A DNA stretch of 6,447 nucleotides, taken from assembly GCA_003354225.1 (NCBI GenBank), contig PIVH01000291.1:1-6447 (forward strand), read 5' to 3'. Position numbers and translations under genes: made by a program. The stretch is from Globobulimina sp. Its lineage: Eukaryota; Foraminifera; Rotaliida. This document shows, piece by piece, positions 5,801-6,447 of the stretch. The notes under the pieces were generated by a model. The model was not told the DNA's origin and did not search any database. It saw nothing but the letters and a program-made list of their open reading frames with translations. Position 1 is the first letter of the stretch. Every line of letters begins with the position of its first letter.

Positions 5801-5855
5801 ATACACTCATTTCAAAAACCAACCCTTTATGCCACTGTTTCAATATATTCTTTTT
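5801..5855 (-). pseudogene. Inverted fragment copy of the oxidase gene
   Basis: The reverse complement of these 55 bases matches 5066-5120 of the phosphatase-oxidase gene at 52 positions. Read on the minus strand it gives KKNILKQWHKGLVFEMS, against KKNVLKQWHKGLVFEMS (residues 744-760) in the intact gene. Of the changes, one is silent, one is Val to Ile, and one lies at the edge. Outside this block the similarity fades quickly, and an in-frame stop follows shortly (KAQ then TAA). It is probably all that remains of a paralog in tail-to-tail orientation, or a small inverted duplication that has since diverged. Confidence 0.85.
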
Positions 5856-5899
5856 CTTAAGCGACTATTAGTTTTTGACGCTTCAAAAATGCTACAAAG

Positions 5900-6136
5900 T
5901 CATTCAATATATTTACGCTTCCAATTTATCATTTGAGTCTTTATCAGAGACGAATGCACTTTCACTGTACCATGAGCTGTAATTGCACTTTTATCGTATG
6001 AATGCACTTTTACTGTACCATGAGCTGTAATTGTTGAACCAAGGAAAAACTCAAAGCCTGCCTGCGAAGTGCGAACATTTCCCTTCAAAGATGGCAAATG
6101 AGAGCCTTTTGCAAATGTTAAGATGGGCACACACAA
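5900..6136 (-). CDS. Hypothetical 78-aa frame with an internal 16-residue repeat
   Basis: The minus-strand frame starts MCVPILTFAKGSHLPSLKG and includes GFEFFLGSTITAHGTVKVHS, where the ITAHGTVKVHS unit occurs twice because of the 48-bp DNA repeat. Composition is less AT-biased than the surroundings and uses codons such as CTG, CGC and TCG that are rare in the main gene. The DNA difference between repeat copies in this frame is silent (GTA/GTG), which mildly favours coding. No family recognised. It overlaps the forward frame starting at 6091, so at most one is real there. It may be a broken exon rather than a whole gene. Confidence 0.3.
   Translation of the reverse strand: MCVPILTFAKGSHLPSLKGNVRTSQAGFEFFLGSTITAHGTVKVHSYDKSAITAHGTVKVHSSLIKTQMINWKRKYIE
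5952..6033 (+). repeat. Imperfect tandem repeat, 48-bp period
   Basis: A 34-bp block starting GAATGCACTTTCACTGTACC at 5952-5985 recurs at 6000-6033 with one C/T difference. The period of 48 bp is a multiple of three, so it adds 16 codons in the reverse frame without shifting it. The block also contains CATGAGCTG, more GC-rich than the surrounding DNA. Confidence 0.9.
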
Positions 6137-6391
6137 TAATCAGTATCATATTAGGTCTAATTGGTCATTATTGGTATTTCAGTTGGACAAATTACTGGTG
6201 GACATTGATACCTGTAGCAATATGGAACAGTACATTTGTTTGTATCAGATAGACCATGGAAAAATATTGAAATAATGAAATTGAATGGATTTACATCTAC
6301 ACACATTTGGGGATATGCTATTTTTAACATGCTTGATATTGCGCCCCTGTGTAATCATCAGGGTATTGAATATGTTTATTGTGATAATTAA
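6091..6391 (+). pseudogene. Possible broken gene for a small membrane protein
   Basis: An ATG at 6091 opens 53 codons to TAG at 6250-6252, encoding MANESLLQMLRW followed by two hydrophobic stretches (HTIISIILGLIGHYWYFSW and WWTLIPVAIWNSTFVCI). A second frame, shifted by one and open from 6218, continues with SDRPWKNIEIMKLNGF and THIWGYAIFNMLDIAP to TAA at 6389-6391. Together they read like one Trp-rich membrane protein split by a one-base frameshift near 6245-6250, or by an intron I cannot place. The frame is also open upstream of the ATG to 6031. No family recognised. The short length and overlap with the reverse frame at 5900-6136 keep confidence low. Confidence 0.3.
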
Positions 6392-6447
6392 ATATTAGTT
6401 TATTTAGTTTCTCAATTGATTCAGAAAACCTCAGCTAAACGCAATCA

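Noticed and set aside
6115-6252. Two hydrophobic stretches resembling small YgaP/DUF2892-type membrane domains
   Set aside because: Only length and hydrophobicity agree; the conserved residues of that family are not visible.
1-6447. tRNA, rRNA or CRISPR structures
   Set aside because: No cloverleaf, conserved rRNA core or regularly spaced repeat array was seen on either strand by eye.

Overview
The window looks like nuclear DNA from a very AT-rich single-celled eukaryote. The evidence is a 56-bp GT-AG intron inside an actin-like sequence, a short DNA-transposon derivative (MITE) with a 3-bp target duplication, AATAAA signals after the main gene, A/C-rich untranslated leaders, and a kelch-repeat protein with a GYIR-type C-terminal tail. 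Large kelch and actin paralog families are known from Rhizaria such as foraminifera, but I cannot fix the lineage from the sequence. Nothing suggests bacterial operons.

Layout. Positions 1-108 (minus) may hold the first 36 codons of a gene leaving the window. Positions 109-656 contain no convincing gene. Positions 739-2123 (plus) are a kelch-repeat pseudogene. It carries four separable lesions: a 256-bp PIF/Harbinger-like MITE (792-1047) in codon 18, an in-frame TAG, an 11-bp tandem duplication and a one-base loss. Undoing the three indels leaves exactly 372 codons, which supports the reconstruction. Positions 2122-2594 are a degenerate actin-like sequence with its own intron. It lacks roughly actin residues 28-70 (subdomain 2) and the C-terminal half, and it has a TAA where actin has Gln.

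Positions 2837-5665 (plus) are the one clearly intact gene: a 942-codon, intron-free polytopic membrane protein. It joins an N-terminal PAP2-type phosphatase domain, about four further membrane helices, and a C-terminal FAD-binding oxidase of the VAO / aldonolactone oxidase type. I see this fusion as the most interesting content. A phosphatase that strips phosphate from a lipid or sugar phosphate is placed in one chain with a flavoprotein that oxidises sugar or lactone hydroxyls. Both halves have substitutions at normally conserved active-site positions.

Positions 5666-6447 are a patchwork: poly(A) signals, a 55-bp reverse-strand fragment 95% identical to part of the oxidase gene, an imperfect 48-bp tandem repeat inside a reverse reading frame, and two short forward frames that together could be a broken small membrane-protein gene. 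Overall the window is one intact gene in a neighbourhood of decayed, duplicated and transposon-interrupted paralogs. I see no sign that the kelch, actin and oxidase sequences act together.
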